Part shown: piece after piece, positions 22,976 to 31,665 of the stretch
Layout of the letters: each line of letters opens with the position of its first letter
Numbering within the stretch: the stretch's first letter is position 1
NCBI RefSeq assembly: GCF_003626735.1
Contig: NZ_RBHX01000001.1
Span: 1,736,001 to 1,800,000 of the forward strand
Source: Microbacterium sp. CGR2
Lineage (GTDB): Bacteria > Actinomycetota > Actinomycetes > Actinomycetales > Microbacteriaceae
DNA length: 64,000 nucleotides
Direction: 5' to 3'
Translations under genes and position numbers: made by a program
The notes under the pieces: generated by a model
Seen by the model: the letters and a program-made list of their open reading frames with translations, nothing else
What the model was told of the DNA's origin: nothing
Database searches by the model: none

Positions 22976-23163
22976 GCGTCGCGGCGAGGAAAGCGCGAAA
23001 GAGGCTCCAGCGAAGCCTCCGCCTGTTCGACCAGCGCGAGGCAGCGGCAGCACTGTGGCGCCCGAAGGCGAAGACGCCGACCGGTCGCTACGGCGATCCT
23101 CGCGGGCTCGGGTGGATCAGCGGTCCCGAGATCATGGCTCGGATCCTCGCGCGCAGGGCATAA
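22972..23163 (+). CDS. Small basic hypothetical protein
   Basis: A 63-residue, strongly basic helical protein (start MSVAARKARKRLQRSLRLFD) and the last gene of the early operon. Its stop is followed 34 nt later by a bidirectional terminator. It could bind nucleic acid; nothing else can be said. Confidence 0.6.
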   Translation: MSVAARKARKRLQRSLRLFDQREAAAALWRPKAKTPTGRYGDPRGLGWISGPEIMARILARRA

Positions 23164-23196
23164 CTCGCCGATATAGCTCACCTGCGCATGCGCCAA

Positions 23197-23220
23197 GCGG
23201 GCGACCCGAAGGTCGCCCGC
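23197..23220. terminator. Bidirectional terminator between early and late halves
   Basis: A perfect 10-bp stem (GCGGGCGACC / GGTCGCCCGC) with a CGAA tetraloop sits between the convergent early (+) and late (-) operons, 34 nt after one stop and 24 nt before the other. Confidence 0.75.
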
Positions 23221-23243
23221 CCAGAGATGGGATCACGCTCCTC

Positions 23244-23717
23244 TCAGACGGCGTTGCCCCACGGGGGCGTGGTGGGGTTGCCGTCATTCTCGACGATCTG
23301 CTCAACCTGTTTGATGTAGCCTGCACCGATCGTGTCGACTGCATCCTCAGAGAGAACGACTTCGCCTTCGTTGATCACGGCGACTTCCGACTCAGGGGTG
23401 ACAGTGGCGGCGACTTCAGGCGCGACATAGACCGGCTGCGAGGAAGAACCGATCAGCCACTTCTCGGCGGCGGGCCAGCGGCGACCGATCTGCCGCGCGA
23501 CCCAGTAGTAGGCGTAGATCACGGCGGCCGCCGCAATGAAACCAGCGAGCTGACGCCAGCCGGAGCCAACCTGCTCGTCGATGAAGGCGAAGAAGTCGGC
23601 CACAGCCGGGATCTGCGCGGCGAGGAACGCCAGGAGCGAGCCCCACCACACGGGCACCGCCGTGCGGAAGTATGCGGTCGCGTCAATCTTCGGGAGGATG
23701 GGTGCGAGGTTCGTCAT
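23244..23717 (-). CDS. Membrane protein, lysis-cassette candidate
   Basis: A 157-residue protein with two hydrophobic spans (about residues 20-42, VPVWWGSLLAFLAAQIPAVA, and 56-78, QLAGFIAAAAVIYAYYWVA) and a soluble acidic C-terminus. The layout fits a class II holin-like protein. RBS AGAAGGAGAACGC. It is last in the lysis-side late transcript, next to the terminator. Which of the small membrane proteins here is the holin cannot be decided from sequence. Confidence 0.65.
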   Translation of the reverse strand: MTNLAPILPKIDATAYFRTAVPVWWGSLLAFLAAQIPAVADFFAFIDEQVGSGWRQLAGFIAAAAVIYAYYWVARQIGRRWPAAEKWLIGSSSQPVYVAPEVAATVTPESEVAVINEGEVVLSEDAVDTIGAGYIKQVEQIVENDGNPTTPPWGNAV

Positions 23718-23749
23718 GCGTTCTCCTTCTATTCAGTGGGGGTGGGTGG

Positions 23750-25042
23750 TCAGAGGATCGCGAGCGAGGCCAGGTCAAAGCCGTCTTCGGTCACATCGAA
23801 GATGAGGGTGCCGGGCAGCGAGTCGCGGCCCTTGACGTTGCGATACCAGTCCGAGCCGCTGTCGAGCGTCGGGGCTCCGACCCAGAAGCGCTCGCGCTTG
23901 GTGAACGGGTTCTGGCCGGCGACGCCGGCGCCGAACGAGTGGTAGTGCGCGGTGACCATGACGTCGGCGCGGGTGACCGCCTGGTCGCCGAAGGTCTGCC
24001 CCTGCCACCAGTCGATGGCTTTACCGGGCGCGAACTGGTTGCCGTGGACGAGCCCGATCGGCGTGCCGGCGAAGTCGACGCAGAGCGACTCGTCGAACTC
24101 GGCGGGGAAGTGCCAGGTGGCGTCGATGCCGGCGATCTCCGCGGCCTGCTGCACGCGCTTGTGAGCGTGGATGCCCCAGTCGTCGGACGGGTTGCCGAGG
24201 TTCTGCTTGCCGTGCCGCCACGCGGCATGGTTACTCGAGACGACGCCCACTTCGATGTCGTCGACATGGTCTTTCGCCACGTGTACGAACTTCAGCAGCT
24301 CGGTCGCGTAGCAGGCGATCTGGTCGGGGAGTGACAGGTCGTTGGTGAACATCGGGTTGCCACCGGACTCGAAGCCCTCGATGCCGTCGCCGCCGTCGAG
24401 GATAAGCACGGACTCGGGAGCGCGCTTGGCCAGCTCTTCGTCGACCTTGCGCCGTGCCTCCGTCAGGCGGGCGAGCAGCTCAGGGGTGCCACCGCGGCGG
24501 CCAGTCTTGCCGATCTGCCAGTCAGCCACCACGACCACGGTGGAGCGACCAGAGGCGGGTCCGCGGAGCACGGGCGTCACGCTCTCGGCAATCCTGCGTG
24601 CCTCGGCGTACAGCTGCTCGAGCGGGAGCGCCTCGGCCATCGCGATCCCGGTCTTCGGCCACGCGCTAATCTTGTTCGACGACTGGTCGATGCCATAGGC
24701 GATCGTCCTGATTGCGAAGTTGTAGAGGTCCGGGTTATCGCCGGACGAGCGGACGAGTTCGCGCGCGTCCTCGAGGGTGACGGGGCGATGCCTGATGAAC
24801 CGGAACTCCTTCCCCTTGTCGGTATCTTTGCTCTCGTTCTCCTCACCGGGCAGGAGGCCGTCGGCGCCGGGGGCCGCGGACGACGCGGTCAGGACGCCCG
24901 CCTCACGCGCCTTCCTGCGGCGAGACGAGACGTAGCCGGCGCTGGCGTTCCACTTCTCGCAGACGGCGTCACGGGTCAGCTCGTCGTCGAGCAGGTCGGC
25001 ATAGAACTCAGCGTTGTCCTCAAGGTCCGGTCGTGAAGGCAT
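23750..25042 (-). CDS. Metallophosphoesterase with N-terminal HTH
   Basis: A 430-residue protein. The first 50 residues look like a helix-turn-helix (LTRDAVCEKWNASAGYVSSR). The rest has calcineurin-type phosphoesterase motifs in order: DWQIG (about 175), DGGDGIEG (about 215), SNHAAWR (about 270), VHGNQF (about 333) and AHYHS (about 365). Homologues are frequent in actinophage late regions with unknown substrate; they may act on DNA or nucleotides. It lies between lysis-related genes without obvious connection to lysis. Confidence 0.8.
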   Translation of the reverse strand: MPSRPDLEDNAEFYADLLDDELTRDAVCEKWNASAGYVSSRRRKAREAGVLTASSAAPGADGLLPGEENESKDTDKGKEFRFIRHRPVTLEDARELVRSSGDNPDLYNFAIRTIAYGIDQSSNKISAWPKTGIAMAEALPLEQLYAEARRIAESVTPVLRGPASGRSTVVVVADWQIGKTGRRGGTPELLARLTEARRKVDEELAKRAPESVLILDGGDGIEGFESGGNPMFTNDLSLPDQIACYATELLKFVHVAKDHVDDIEVGVVSSNHAAWRHGKQNLGNPSDDWGIHAHKRVQQAAEIAGIDATWHFPAEFDESLCVDFAGTPIGLVHGNQFAPGKAIDWWQGQTFGDQAVTRADVMVTAHYHSFGAGVAGQNPFTKRERFWVGAPTLDSGSDWYRNVKGRDSLPGTLIFDVTEDGFDLASLAIL

Positions 25043-25064
25043 TTCGTGTGGTCCCTCTCGTGGT

Positions 25065-25082
25065 CGATTAGCGCTCTAATCG
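25065..25082. promoter_or_regulatory. Palindrome upstream of the phosphoesterase gene
   Basis: CGATTAG-CGCT-CTAATCG is a perfect 7-bp inverted repeat 22 bp upstream of the phosphoesterase start. It could be an operator or a small hairpin. The flanking GTGGTCGATT also occurs just after the promoter at 39022. Confidence 0.4.
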
Positions 25083-25093
25083 CGTGGTCGTGG

Positions 25094-25537
25094 TCAGGCG
25101 GATTCGGGGGCCTCATGGGCGGGCAGCAGTGTGAGATGCCCGATACCCAGGCGGCGGAGGATGGGGAGGGGAAGCTCGGGCATCGGGCCCAGTCGCTTCT
25201 CGATGTTGTTCCAGAGCCAGAGCCGGGTCTCGCGGGAACGGATGGCGTCGTTCATCTCGTGGGACTCCTGCTGGACGACGGCCAGCTTCGCGGCGAGATC
25301 GGTGACCTGCGTCTGTAGGTCTGCGACTGCAGCAGTGACTCGCTGCTGAACGACGCCTTCGACAAACTCCTGGAACTCGACCTGGCCGTTGAGGAAAGCG
25401 GTCGTGGCCGCCGATTCAGTCTTCGTCTCCTCGGTTTCCGCCTCCACCTTCTTTCCGCGGAACAGCAGCCACGCGCCGCCGAGGCCAACCGAGATGCTGC
25501 CGAGCACCGTCAGCGCAGTCCGAACAATCTCATCCAT
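25094..25537 (-). CDS. Membrane-anchored coiled-coil protein
   Basis: A 147-residue protein with one N-terminal span (residues 7-25, TALTVLGSISVGLGGAWLLF), then a Lys/Glu-rich stretch and a long coiled coil (VADLQTQVTDLAAKLAVVQQ). This layout resembles spanin-like or holin-accessory proteins of siphophage lysis cassettes. It starts inside TAATG at the end of the preceding gene, so it is co-translated with that membrane protein. Confidence 0.65.
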   Translation of the reverse strand: MDEIVRTALTVLGSISVGLGGAWLLFRGKKVEAETEETKTESAATTAFLNGQVEFQEFVEGVVQQRVTAAVADLQTQVTDLAAKLAVVQQESHEMNDAIRSRETRLWLWNNIEKRLGPMPELPLPILRRLGIGHLTLLPAHEAPESA

Positions 25538-26046
25538 TACGACACCTGGGCGATGGCTGCAGCGACGACCGCATCCTGCGCATCCTGCTTGCGCCGCTCG
25601 CGGTTGATGCGCCAGAGCGTCCACATGGGGAAGGCGAGCAGGGCGGTGAAAGCGCAGGCGACTACGCCGCGGTCCCCCACGCCCTGGAACACCAGCGTCC
25701 AGAGAGCTGCCGCGTAGCCCCCAAGGACGAAGAGCATCAGGAGCTTGCCGGCTCCCTCGAGGTACCAGAAGCGCGGGAAGATGAGCCCGAAGGCGGCGCT
25801 CACCGATGCGACGAGGAGGGTCCAGGAAGAGATCGACGAGATCTCGGAGTTGAGGACGATGTCGAAGCTCGGCATGCCCAGCTTGATCGCGAGGATCGCC
25901 ATGACGATGAGCACGCCGTCGAAGTACGGCAGGACGTACCGCTTGAGTTCCGCGGACGTCGCGTCCCGATCCACGCCCGCGGGGATCGCATCTGGATGCC
26001 AGATGGTGGCTCGGAAGATGCGTGCAGCCAGCACTTTGAGGATCAA
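25537..26046 (-). CDS. Multi-span membrane protein, holin candidate
   Basis: A 169-residue protein with about four hydrophobic spans (VLPYFDGVLIVMAILAIKLG, SSWTLLVASVSAAFGLIF, LLMLFVLGGYAAALWTLVF, VVACAFTALLAFPMWTLW) and a basic C-terminal tail. Its place directly downstream of the endolysin and its fused start with a coiled-coil membrane protein suggest a role as holin or in membrane disruption. Confidence 0.65.
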   Translation of the reverse strand: MILKVLAARIFRATIWHPDAIPAGVDRDATSAELKRYVLPYFDGVLIVMAILAIKLGMPSFDIVLNSEISSISSWTLLVASVSAAFGLIFPRFWYLEGAGKLLMLFVLGGYAAALWTLVFQGVGDRGVVACAFTALLAFPMWTLWRINRERRKQDAQDAVVAAAIAQVS

Positions 26047-26076
26047 GGTCTCACCTGTTTTCAGTCCTGCGGGTGG

Positions 26077-26117
26077 AAACGCAGGGGCGTTGGCGGCTGC
26101 CGAGCGCCCCTGCGTTT
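26077..26117 (-). terminator. Terminator after the endolysin gene
   Basis: A 13-bp perfect stem (AAACGCAGGGGCG / CGCCCCTGCGTTT) with a 15-nt loop begins right after the endolysin stop on the - strand and ends in TTT. It probably separates the endolysin message from the membrane-protein genes. Confidence 0.6.
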
Positions 26118-26118
26118 A

Positions 26119-26814
26119 TCAGGCGTTCTTGATCTCGTCGACCTGCGCCTTGGTGGCGTCCCACGCCTTGGCGCCATTGAGCTTCGCGGCCTCCCATTCA
26201 GCCTTGGAGAGAGGGCGCTTCTTCCCGGTGATCGGGTGGATCACGTAGACGCGGTCGTACGGTGCTCGGTTGTAGACGTAGCTCGGTTCCATGTCGTCCT
26301 CCTCGGACTCGTCGGGCTTGGGTGCCGGCTTCGGAGCCGGCTTGGGGTTGAGGTGGGATCCGCTGCCACTGGAGGCGAACGCGGGGATGACCCAGGGGTT
26401 GTTGAAGTCGCCGACGTGCCACTGCTCGCGCGGCGAGACGAAGTCGACGCGGAGGCCGGCGAGGCGCATGAGCGCGGCGAAGCGGGCCCAGCCCATCTCG
26501 GCCCAGTTGTCCACGTCGATCGCGAAGACTTCCTGGTTGTGGTACCAGCCGCCGTGGCTCGACCATCCCGGCACCGCGGCTAGCTGGCCGAAGGCGTTGC
26601 GGTAGAGCTTCTGCGCGCTCAGAGGCCGGTAGCCGTTCCAGGTGTACTTCCCGGTACTGTTCTGCCCGGTGATGCGCAGGCGAACGCCGTACTTCTTGAC
26701 GCCCTGCTGCACGGCCCAGTTCCAGCGTGCGAGCGTGCCGGCGGGCAGCCAGATGTTGTTCTGGACGTGGATCAGCTTGTGGAGGGGGACTTCGCCGTTG
26801 CGGTAGGCCATCAC
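26119..26814 (-). CDS. M15-type endopeptidase endolysin
   Basis: A 231-residue protein. The catalytic domain carries the M15 (VanY/D-Ala-D-Ala peptidase) residues H87 and D100 in SHGGWYHNQEVFAID, and E130 and H133 in REQWH. A Lys-Pro-rich linker (KPAPKPAPKP, about 155-165) leads to a C-terminal 60-residue part that may bind cell wall. It should cut peptide cross-links of peptidoglycan at lysis. GTG/ATG start overlapping the upstream tail gene. Confidence 0.85.
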   Translation of the reverse strand: MMAYRNGEVPLHKLIHVQNNIWLPAGTLARWNWAVQQGVKKYGVRLRITGQNSTGKYTWNGYRPLSAQKLYRNAFGQLAAVPGWSSHGGWYHNQEVFAIDVDNWAEMGWARFAALMRLAGLRVDFVSPREQWHVGDFNNPWVIPAFASSGSGSHLNPKPAPKPAPKPDESEEDDMEPSYVYNRAPYDRVYVIHPITGKKRPLSKAEWEAAKLNGAKAWDATKAQVDEIKNA

Positions 26815-27488
26815 GCCACCTCGTATTCGAATGTCAGGTAGGCGTTGGTGCCCACGGCATGGGCGGCGCTCGTCGGATAGGTCGCGTTGACGTTGGTCCC
26901 GTGCGTGAGCGCCGATCCGACGACCTGGGGGAGACTGATGGTGAAGCTGCTTGCGCCGGTGTAGCGGGCGATGGCGATGTACGCCGTCGTGTTGTTCGCG
27001 AGGTAGAAGGACCCGTCGCCGAGGCTGCGTACCGACGTGGTGTCGAGCGGGGTGACAGGCAGGGAGACGCTGATGTTGCCCGAGGGCGAGCCGGCGCCTG
27101 TGCGCTGGATGCGGACACGGCCGCGGACCACCTTCCCTTCCTGTTCGTAGGAAGCGGTGACGGAGATCTGCGAAGCGGTGAGCCCGGTGACCGTCGGCGT
27201 GTAGGCGGTGCGGGGGCGGCTCTCGATGCTCCAGGCGCCGGCGGTGTAGCGCCAGGTCACGCCTGTCTCGACGACCAGCCAGCCGACCCCGTTACGGAGC
27301 TTCGGGGCGGCGAGGGCGAGGCGGTCGGCGTTGCTGCCGGTGTAGTAGCCCTGGCTGACGGCGATCTCCTCGACCATGTCGTCCAGGGCGTCATTGACCG
27401 CAGTGGCCATGGCGTTGAGGGTCGTCTGGATCGGGTTGACGATGGTTGTCTCGTCAGCCAGAGGGATCCCTCTCGGAGTGCTCGCCAT
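26811..27488 (-). CDS. Minor tail / receptor-binding-region protein
   Basis: A 225-residue, Thr/Ser/Val-rich beta protein (VTGLTASQISVTASYEQEGK, LTFEYEVA end) typical of phage tail-tip or baseplate accessory proteins. It lies downstream of the large fibre and is preceded by a promoter with the ATG 7 nt after its -10, so its mRNA is probably leaderless. It could bind host surface sugars, but no domain is recognised. Confidence 0.7.
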   Translation of the reverse strand: MASTPRGIPLADETTIVNPIQTTLNAMATAVNDALDDMVEEIAVSQGYYTGSNADRLALAAPKLRNGVGWLVVETGVTWRYTAGAWSIESRPRTAYTPTVTGLTASQISVTASYEQEGKVVRGRVRIQRTGAGSPSGNISVSLPVTPLDTTSVRSLGDGSFYLANNTTAYIAIARYTGASSFTISLPQVVGSALTHGTNVNATYPTSAAHAVGTNAYLTFEYEVA

Positions 27489-27495
27489 ACGTTCA

Positions 27496-27524
27496 ACGCT
27501 AGACGCGAATTTGGCGCTTAATTC
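27496..27524 (-). promoter_or_regulatory. Shared phage promoter motif (leaderless)
   Basis: On the - strand GAATTA (27524-27519), 17 bp, TAGCGT (27501-27496), then 7 nt to the ATG of the tail protein gene. It lies within 30 nt of the end of the upstream gene. Confidence 0.7.
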
Positions 27525-27877
27525 TAGAGCGCGGGAGGCATGTGAAACCAGCCGGTGAGCCAGACGTTCGCATTCTCCTTCGAGAGGAGCGCCGGGTTCA
27601 CCGGGGTAACGCTCGTGCCCATGTAGAAGAAGATGTCGGCGTAAGCCAGCCCCACGCTCGCGCCAACGCGCACATTCGCCGCCGTGAATTGCTCATCGGG
27701 CGTCGCGTGGAACGAAGACACCTTTGCAGCGGTGAACGTGTAGTGGACGCGCAGCCGGTCGAGCTTCAGCTCCACGGAGGCGATCCCCGTGGACGTGTGG
27801 CCCGCGTCATTGATGGCTTGCCACGCTGTCGCGGAAACGCGACGAATGGTGCCCGAGATGTCGGGAAGATTGCTCAT
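27524..27877 (-). CDS. Hypothetical tail-region protein
   Basis: A 117-residue protein with alternating strands (RRVSATAWQAINDAGHTSTG, LKLDRLRVHYTFTAAKVSS) of the sort found in small baseplate or fibre-associated proteins. The ribosome site is CCAAGGAGAATC. Its last bases touch the -35 of the next gene's promoter. Function unknown. Confidence 0.65.
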   Translation of the reverse strand: MSNLPDISGTIRRVSATAWQAINDAGHTSTGIASVELKLDRLRVHYTFTAAKVSSFHATPDEQFTAANVRVGASVGLAYADIFFYMGTSVTPVNPALLSKENANVWLTGWFHMPPAL

Positions 27878-27900
27878 GATTCTCCTTGGGTGGTGGGCGG

Positions 27901-30900
27901 CTATGAGAACACCGGGGTGGCGGCGATGTAGCGGTCGCGCAGTACGACGGACTGGGTGCCGGTCGCGTTGGATACTCCGAACGTGGAGAAGTCCATGTCG
28001 AGTACGTAGGTAACGCCCGGCGTGGTGTCGATCCGCGTTCCGCCGCGCGCCTGCACCCAGCGCCGGGAGCCATCTGACTGCCAGGCTTGGAGGTCACGGG
28101 TCGGGCTCGCGTTGATACGGTGACCCGCGGTGGTCGCGGGCGTTCCGTTGATTCGCAGACCGACGAAGGGAACCACAACCGCGTTGGAGCTGGCGCTGTA
28201 CGCGGTCGTCCATGCTTCACTGAAGTCGACGATGTAGACGGAGGCGACTGCAGTGAAGGTCAGGGTGCAGGTGTCGCTACTGTGCCTGGTGAATGCGGCC
28301 TGCGTACCTGCGGCCGACACTGAAGCGTTGTAGACGAGCGCATCCGAGTTCGCGACGCTCACCAGTCCGAATGCTGCGTTCGCCAGGGGCACCAGGGTGC
28401 CCGTGGCGGGGTTGCGCACCTCCATCCCGGTCGCGATGCCGTAGCCGATCCGCACGAGTTCCTGATTGCTCGCGTTGAGCGCGCGGAAGCCCTGGTTGGT
28501 CATCTCCGTCCGGGCGCCCGATGCGGACGAGCGGATGAGAGCACCTGTGATCGTGTGTTTCGCGGTGATGGCGTTCGCATCGAGCTTGTCCACCGTGACC
28601 GCGTTGGCCGCGAGCTTGTCCGTGGTCACGGCCAGCGCGTCGAGCTTCACCGTACTAACGGCGCCAGCGAGGATCTTGTCGGCGGTGACCGCGTTGGCCG
28701 CGAGCTGCCCTGCCGTGACCGCCAGGGCCGCGATCTCGCGTGTCGTGATGGAGTTGATCACGAGCTTGTCGCCGGTGATCGTGTTGGCGAGGATCTCATT
28801 GGCCGTGACCGCGCCGGCGGCAATCTTCGCGGTGGTTACCGCATTGGCCTCGAGCTTCGCCGTGGTGACCGCCAGCGCGTCGAGCGTCCGCGTGGTGATG
28901 GCGCCGTCGACGATCAGTTCACCGGCGACCATCCGGCGGATCCGCACGTCGCGAACGCGAACGCGGGTGGTGGAAGGCATGTCGGCAAGAGTGAAGAAAC
29001 CGACTCGGACAGCGGTCGCCCCGGCCGGGATTTCGCGCTCGGCGGTGAAGGTCCCTGCCGTCGGCAGATCCATGAGGACCACCGCGCTGGCGCCATCGAA
29101 CGCCAGGTTGACTCGTGCGGTCCCGACGGATCCGGCCACATTCTCGCGGGTCACGGTGAAGCGGAAGCGTTCGCCTGGAGTCACGGGGAAGCTGGTGCTT
29201 GCGTGGTACGCGCCTTGCTGCGTGCCTGTTCCGTTCTTCTCCAGTCCGCCGTTTGCCGGGGTCCATGGCGCATACCCCGCTGGGTTAGCAAAGGTGGGGT
29301 CGTTGAAGTAGTTCTGAAAGTCGGTGACCAGAAGCTTCTCAACGGAGACGGTGTTCGCCTCGAGGCGGTCGCCTTTCATCAGGCCGTACGTGCCGGAGCC
29401 GATGTTCACCAGCGGCAGGTAGGTCTCGTCGAGGGTGCCCTTCACCCACGCGTCCCCACTCCATCGCCAGAAGGCGAGCAGCTTGCCACCGACGCCAAGG
29501 GAGGACCACTGCTCCCATGTGTCCTCCACAGCAGTGCCCACACCGGATGGCTCGGTGGTAGCCCGGTAGGTTTTGGACTTGCCGGATGCGGTCTCCTGGG
29601 CCTGGTTGGCGGTCGTTTGAGCGTTCCCGGCAGCGGTCTGCGCGGCGGTCGCGGTCGTCTGTGCTGCGTCGGCGGCGGCCTTGGCCTGCGAGGCGCGGAG
29701 CTGCGCCGCGTTTGCCTCAGAGAGGGAGACGCCGGCGAAGAGTTGCTTCGAAGTGCCGCCCGAGACCATGTAGTTAGCGAGCAGGAGAACCTTCGCCTGA
29801 GACGTGGCGGGCGGGAAGGACGTGGTGGCGGCCCCGTCCGTGCTGAGATGTACCCCCTGGTAGGGAGCCGTAGCAGTGAGCTTCGTCCACTCGCCAGAGG
29901 CGTTGGGCACGACGGCTGCGCTGATGCCTGGCGCGTACATGAAGCTTCCGCCAGCCGCGTTGTTGCTGACCGGAGTTCCCGCCGGAGCGGCGGGAAGAGA
30001 CCAGGGTGCGGGCAGTGTCACGGTGTTTCCACTGATGGCGCCGTTCGCGTAGACGACGAGGTTGCGGGTGTACTCGCCTGCCGCCCACTTCTTGCCCTTG
30101 CCGTCGACATAGTTCCACACAGCGAGGTAACTATTCGCCGGGGTCGAGCCATTGTGCCAACCCGCGGTGGAGGCGAGCTGGACGACGGTATCGCCAGGGT
30201 TGAGGGGGGCAGCGAGGACCGTTCGCGTGCCCGCCCGCTCGGAGTACTGGGGCACCGCGATGGCAAGTCCATCCACGTCATACGGCTCGAGGGCGAAGTA
30301 CACGCGAGAAGCGACACCGGGGTTAACCTGCTTCACCCAGGTCGAAGCGAGGAGGGGCTTCGATGGGTCGATAGGCACGAACTCATCCAGCTTGCGCGAG
30401 ACCGCTGTACTCGTCCCGGCGTAAAACGCTCCAGAAGTGCCCGTCGGCTGGTCGCCGACCTCGAGGGTGAACTGCGAGAAGTTCAGCGAGCCGAGGGCGG
30501 CGTCACCGTTGGTGATGAGGTCTGTGCCACGCGCCTTGATTGCATCTGCGTCAAGCTGCGCGGCGTCGGCGGCCGCCTTCGCGCTGTCGGCTTTCTGCTG
30601 GGCGGTGGACGCGGCGGTGGACGCGGCGACCGCGACGCCGGATGCAGTACCAGCGTCGGTGAGTGCTTGATCGATCTTGCCGTTGACCGCGTCCGAAATC
30701 TTCTCTTCAGTGATCGCACCGGCCTTGATGACTTCGGCCTGAATGGAGTCGAGCTTGAGGTTCCCGCCGTCGATGATGCGGCCGATGAGATCCGTGTCGA
30801 CGGTCGGCTTGGTGGTGACGGGGACGCGATCGGACTCGAGGGAACGGTTGCCCGAAAAATCGACTGCTACGACGGCGTAGTGGAAGGTGGCGTTGTAGGC

Positions 30901-31665
30901 GGTCTCTGGGGCGACGATCGTGTCGACCCGGTCGATACGCCCGACGGGCACGGCCGTGCCGCCTGTCGCGGCGGCGTAGCGGAGCACCTCGCCGTGCGAG
31001 AAGTCAGCGGGCTGGGAGGCGCTCGTGGAGGTTCGCCCGGCCCAGGAGAGCAGCACCTGGCCTTGGCGAGACGTACCCGTAAGGGGCTCGGGCTTCGGTG
31101 GCGGCGTGGTGTCCTTAGCAAGCGTGAGTACGACGGGCGCCGAAAACTCGCCCGCGACGCCGGTGCCGGACACGGCGCGGATCTTGAATGCCCACTCCAT
31201 CCCGGCGGGCAGGCCGAGCGCCTTCAGCTGCGGAGCGCCCTCGGTGCGAGGTTCCTCGGCGACATTCACCCACGACTCGCCGGCGACGTTGGGGCGCCCG
31301 AACAGCTCGTAGCGAGCGATGCTCAGCGGGAGCCCGTCGACGTCGGAGTCGACCTGCGTGGAGGTCGCGAAGACGGTCGCTCGCGGGTAGCCGTACTCAT
31401 CGAAGTAGGCATCTGACGTGGCGCTGGGCTCGGCGGGAGCTGCGGGCACGCGCGCGGCCTGCGCGAGCTGCTCCTGCTGGTCGGCGAGGCTGAGGTTCGC
31501 GTCCGCGAGCGCACGGCGCGTAGCGGCGGACCCCTGCTGTGCAGCCTTGCTGTTGGACTTCGCGATGGTCGCGTTGCGAGCCGCGAAGTCCAGGTTCTCC
31601 TCGACCTTGCGGCGCCATGCCTGCGACACGTCGTCCAGGTTGGAGTCGGGCCAGTTGATAGTCAC
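27901..31665 (-). CDS. Large tail fibre / tip attachment protein
   Basis: A 1,254-residue protein. The GTG start (31665) overlaps the preceding stop as GTGA, which is why I reject an upstream start 42 codons earlier. Order: an N-terminal helical attachment region with coiled coil, a fibronectin III-like domain (near FHYAVVAVDFSGNRSLESDR), a long Ala-rich coiled coil, a carbohydrate-binding-like beta domain, a repeat region with many units of the form LxANAVT (e.g. TTAKLEANAVTTAKIAAGAV), and a C-terminal beta region. It is likely the fibre that contacts the host. Confidence 0.85.
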   Translation of the reverse strand: MTINWPDSNLDDVSQAWRRKVEENLDFAARNATIAKSNSKAAQQGSAATRRALADANLSLADQQEQLAQAARVPAAPAEPSATSDAYFDEYGYPRATVFATSTQVDSDVDGLPLSIARYELFGRPNVAGESWVNVAEEPRTEGAPQLKALGLPAGMEWAFKIRAVSGTGVAGEFSAPVVLTLAKDTTPPPKPEPLTGTSRQGQVLLSWAGRTSTSASQPADFSHGEVLRYAAATGGTAVPVGRIDRVDTIVAPETAYNATFHYAVVAVDFSGNRSLESDRVPVTTKPTVDTDLIGRIIDGGNLKLDSIQAEVIKAGAITEEKISDAVNGKIDQALTDAGTASGVAVAASTAASTAQQKADSAKAAADAAQLDADAIKARGTDLITNGDAALGSLNFSQFTLEVGDQPTGTSGAFYAGTSTAVSRKLDEFVPIDPSKPLLASTWVKQVNPGVASRVYFALEPYDVDGLAIAVPQYSERAGTRTVLAAPLNPGDTVVQLASTAGWHNGSTPANSYLAVWNYVDGKGKKWAAGEYTRNLVVYANGAISGNTVTLPAPWSLPAAPAGTPVSNNAAGGSFMYAPGISAAVVPNASGEWTKLTATAPYQGVHLSTDGAATTSFPPATSQAKVLLLANYMVSGGTSKQLFAGVSLSEANAAQLRASQAKAAADAAQTTATAAQTAAGNAQTTANQAQETASGKSKTYRATTEPSGVGTAVEDTWEQWSSLGVGGKLLAFWRWSGDAWVKGTLDETYLPLVNIGSGTYGLMKGDRLEANTVSVEKLLVTDFQNYFNDPTFANPAGYAPWTPANGGLEKNGTGTQQGAYHASTSFPVTPGERFRFTVTRENVAGSVGTARVNLAFDGASAVVLMDLPTAGTFTAEREIPAGATAVRVGFFTLADMPSTTRVRVRDVRIRRMVAGELIVDGAITTRTLDALAVTTAKLEANAVTTAKIAAGAVTANEILANTITGDKLVINSITTREIAALAVTAGQLAANAVTADKILAGAVSTVKLDALAVTTDKLAANAVTVDKLDANAITAKHTITGALIRSSASGARTEMTNQGFRALNASNQELVRIGYGIATGMEVRNPATGTLVPLANAAFGLVSVANSDALVYNASVSAAGTQAAFTRHSSDTCTLTFTAVASVYIVDFSEAWTTAYSASSNAVVVPFVGLRINGTPATTAGHRINASPTRDLQAWQSDGSRRWVQARGGTRIDTTPGVTYVLDMDFSTFGVSNATGTQSVVLRDRYIAATPVFS

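Noticed and set aside
28555..31416. A 953-codon open frame on the + strand
   Set aside because: It mirrors the tail fibre gene, has repeated charged words and no domain; the - strand reading has fibre features and a coupled GTG start.
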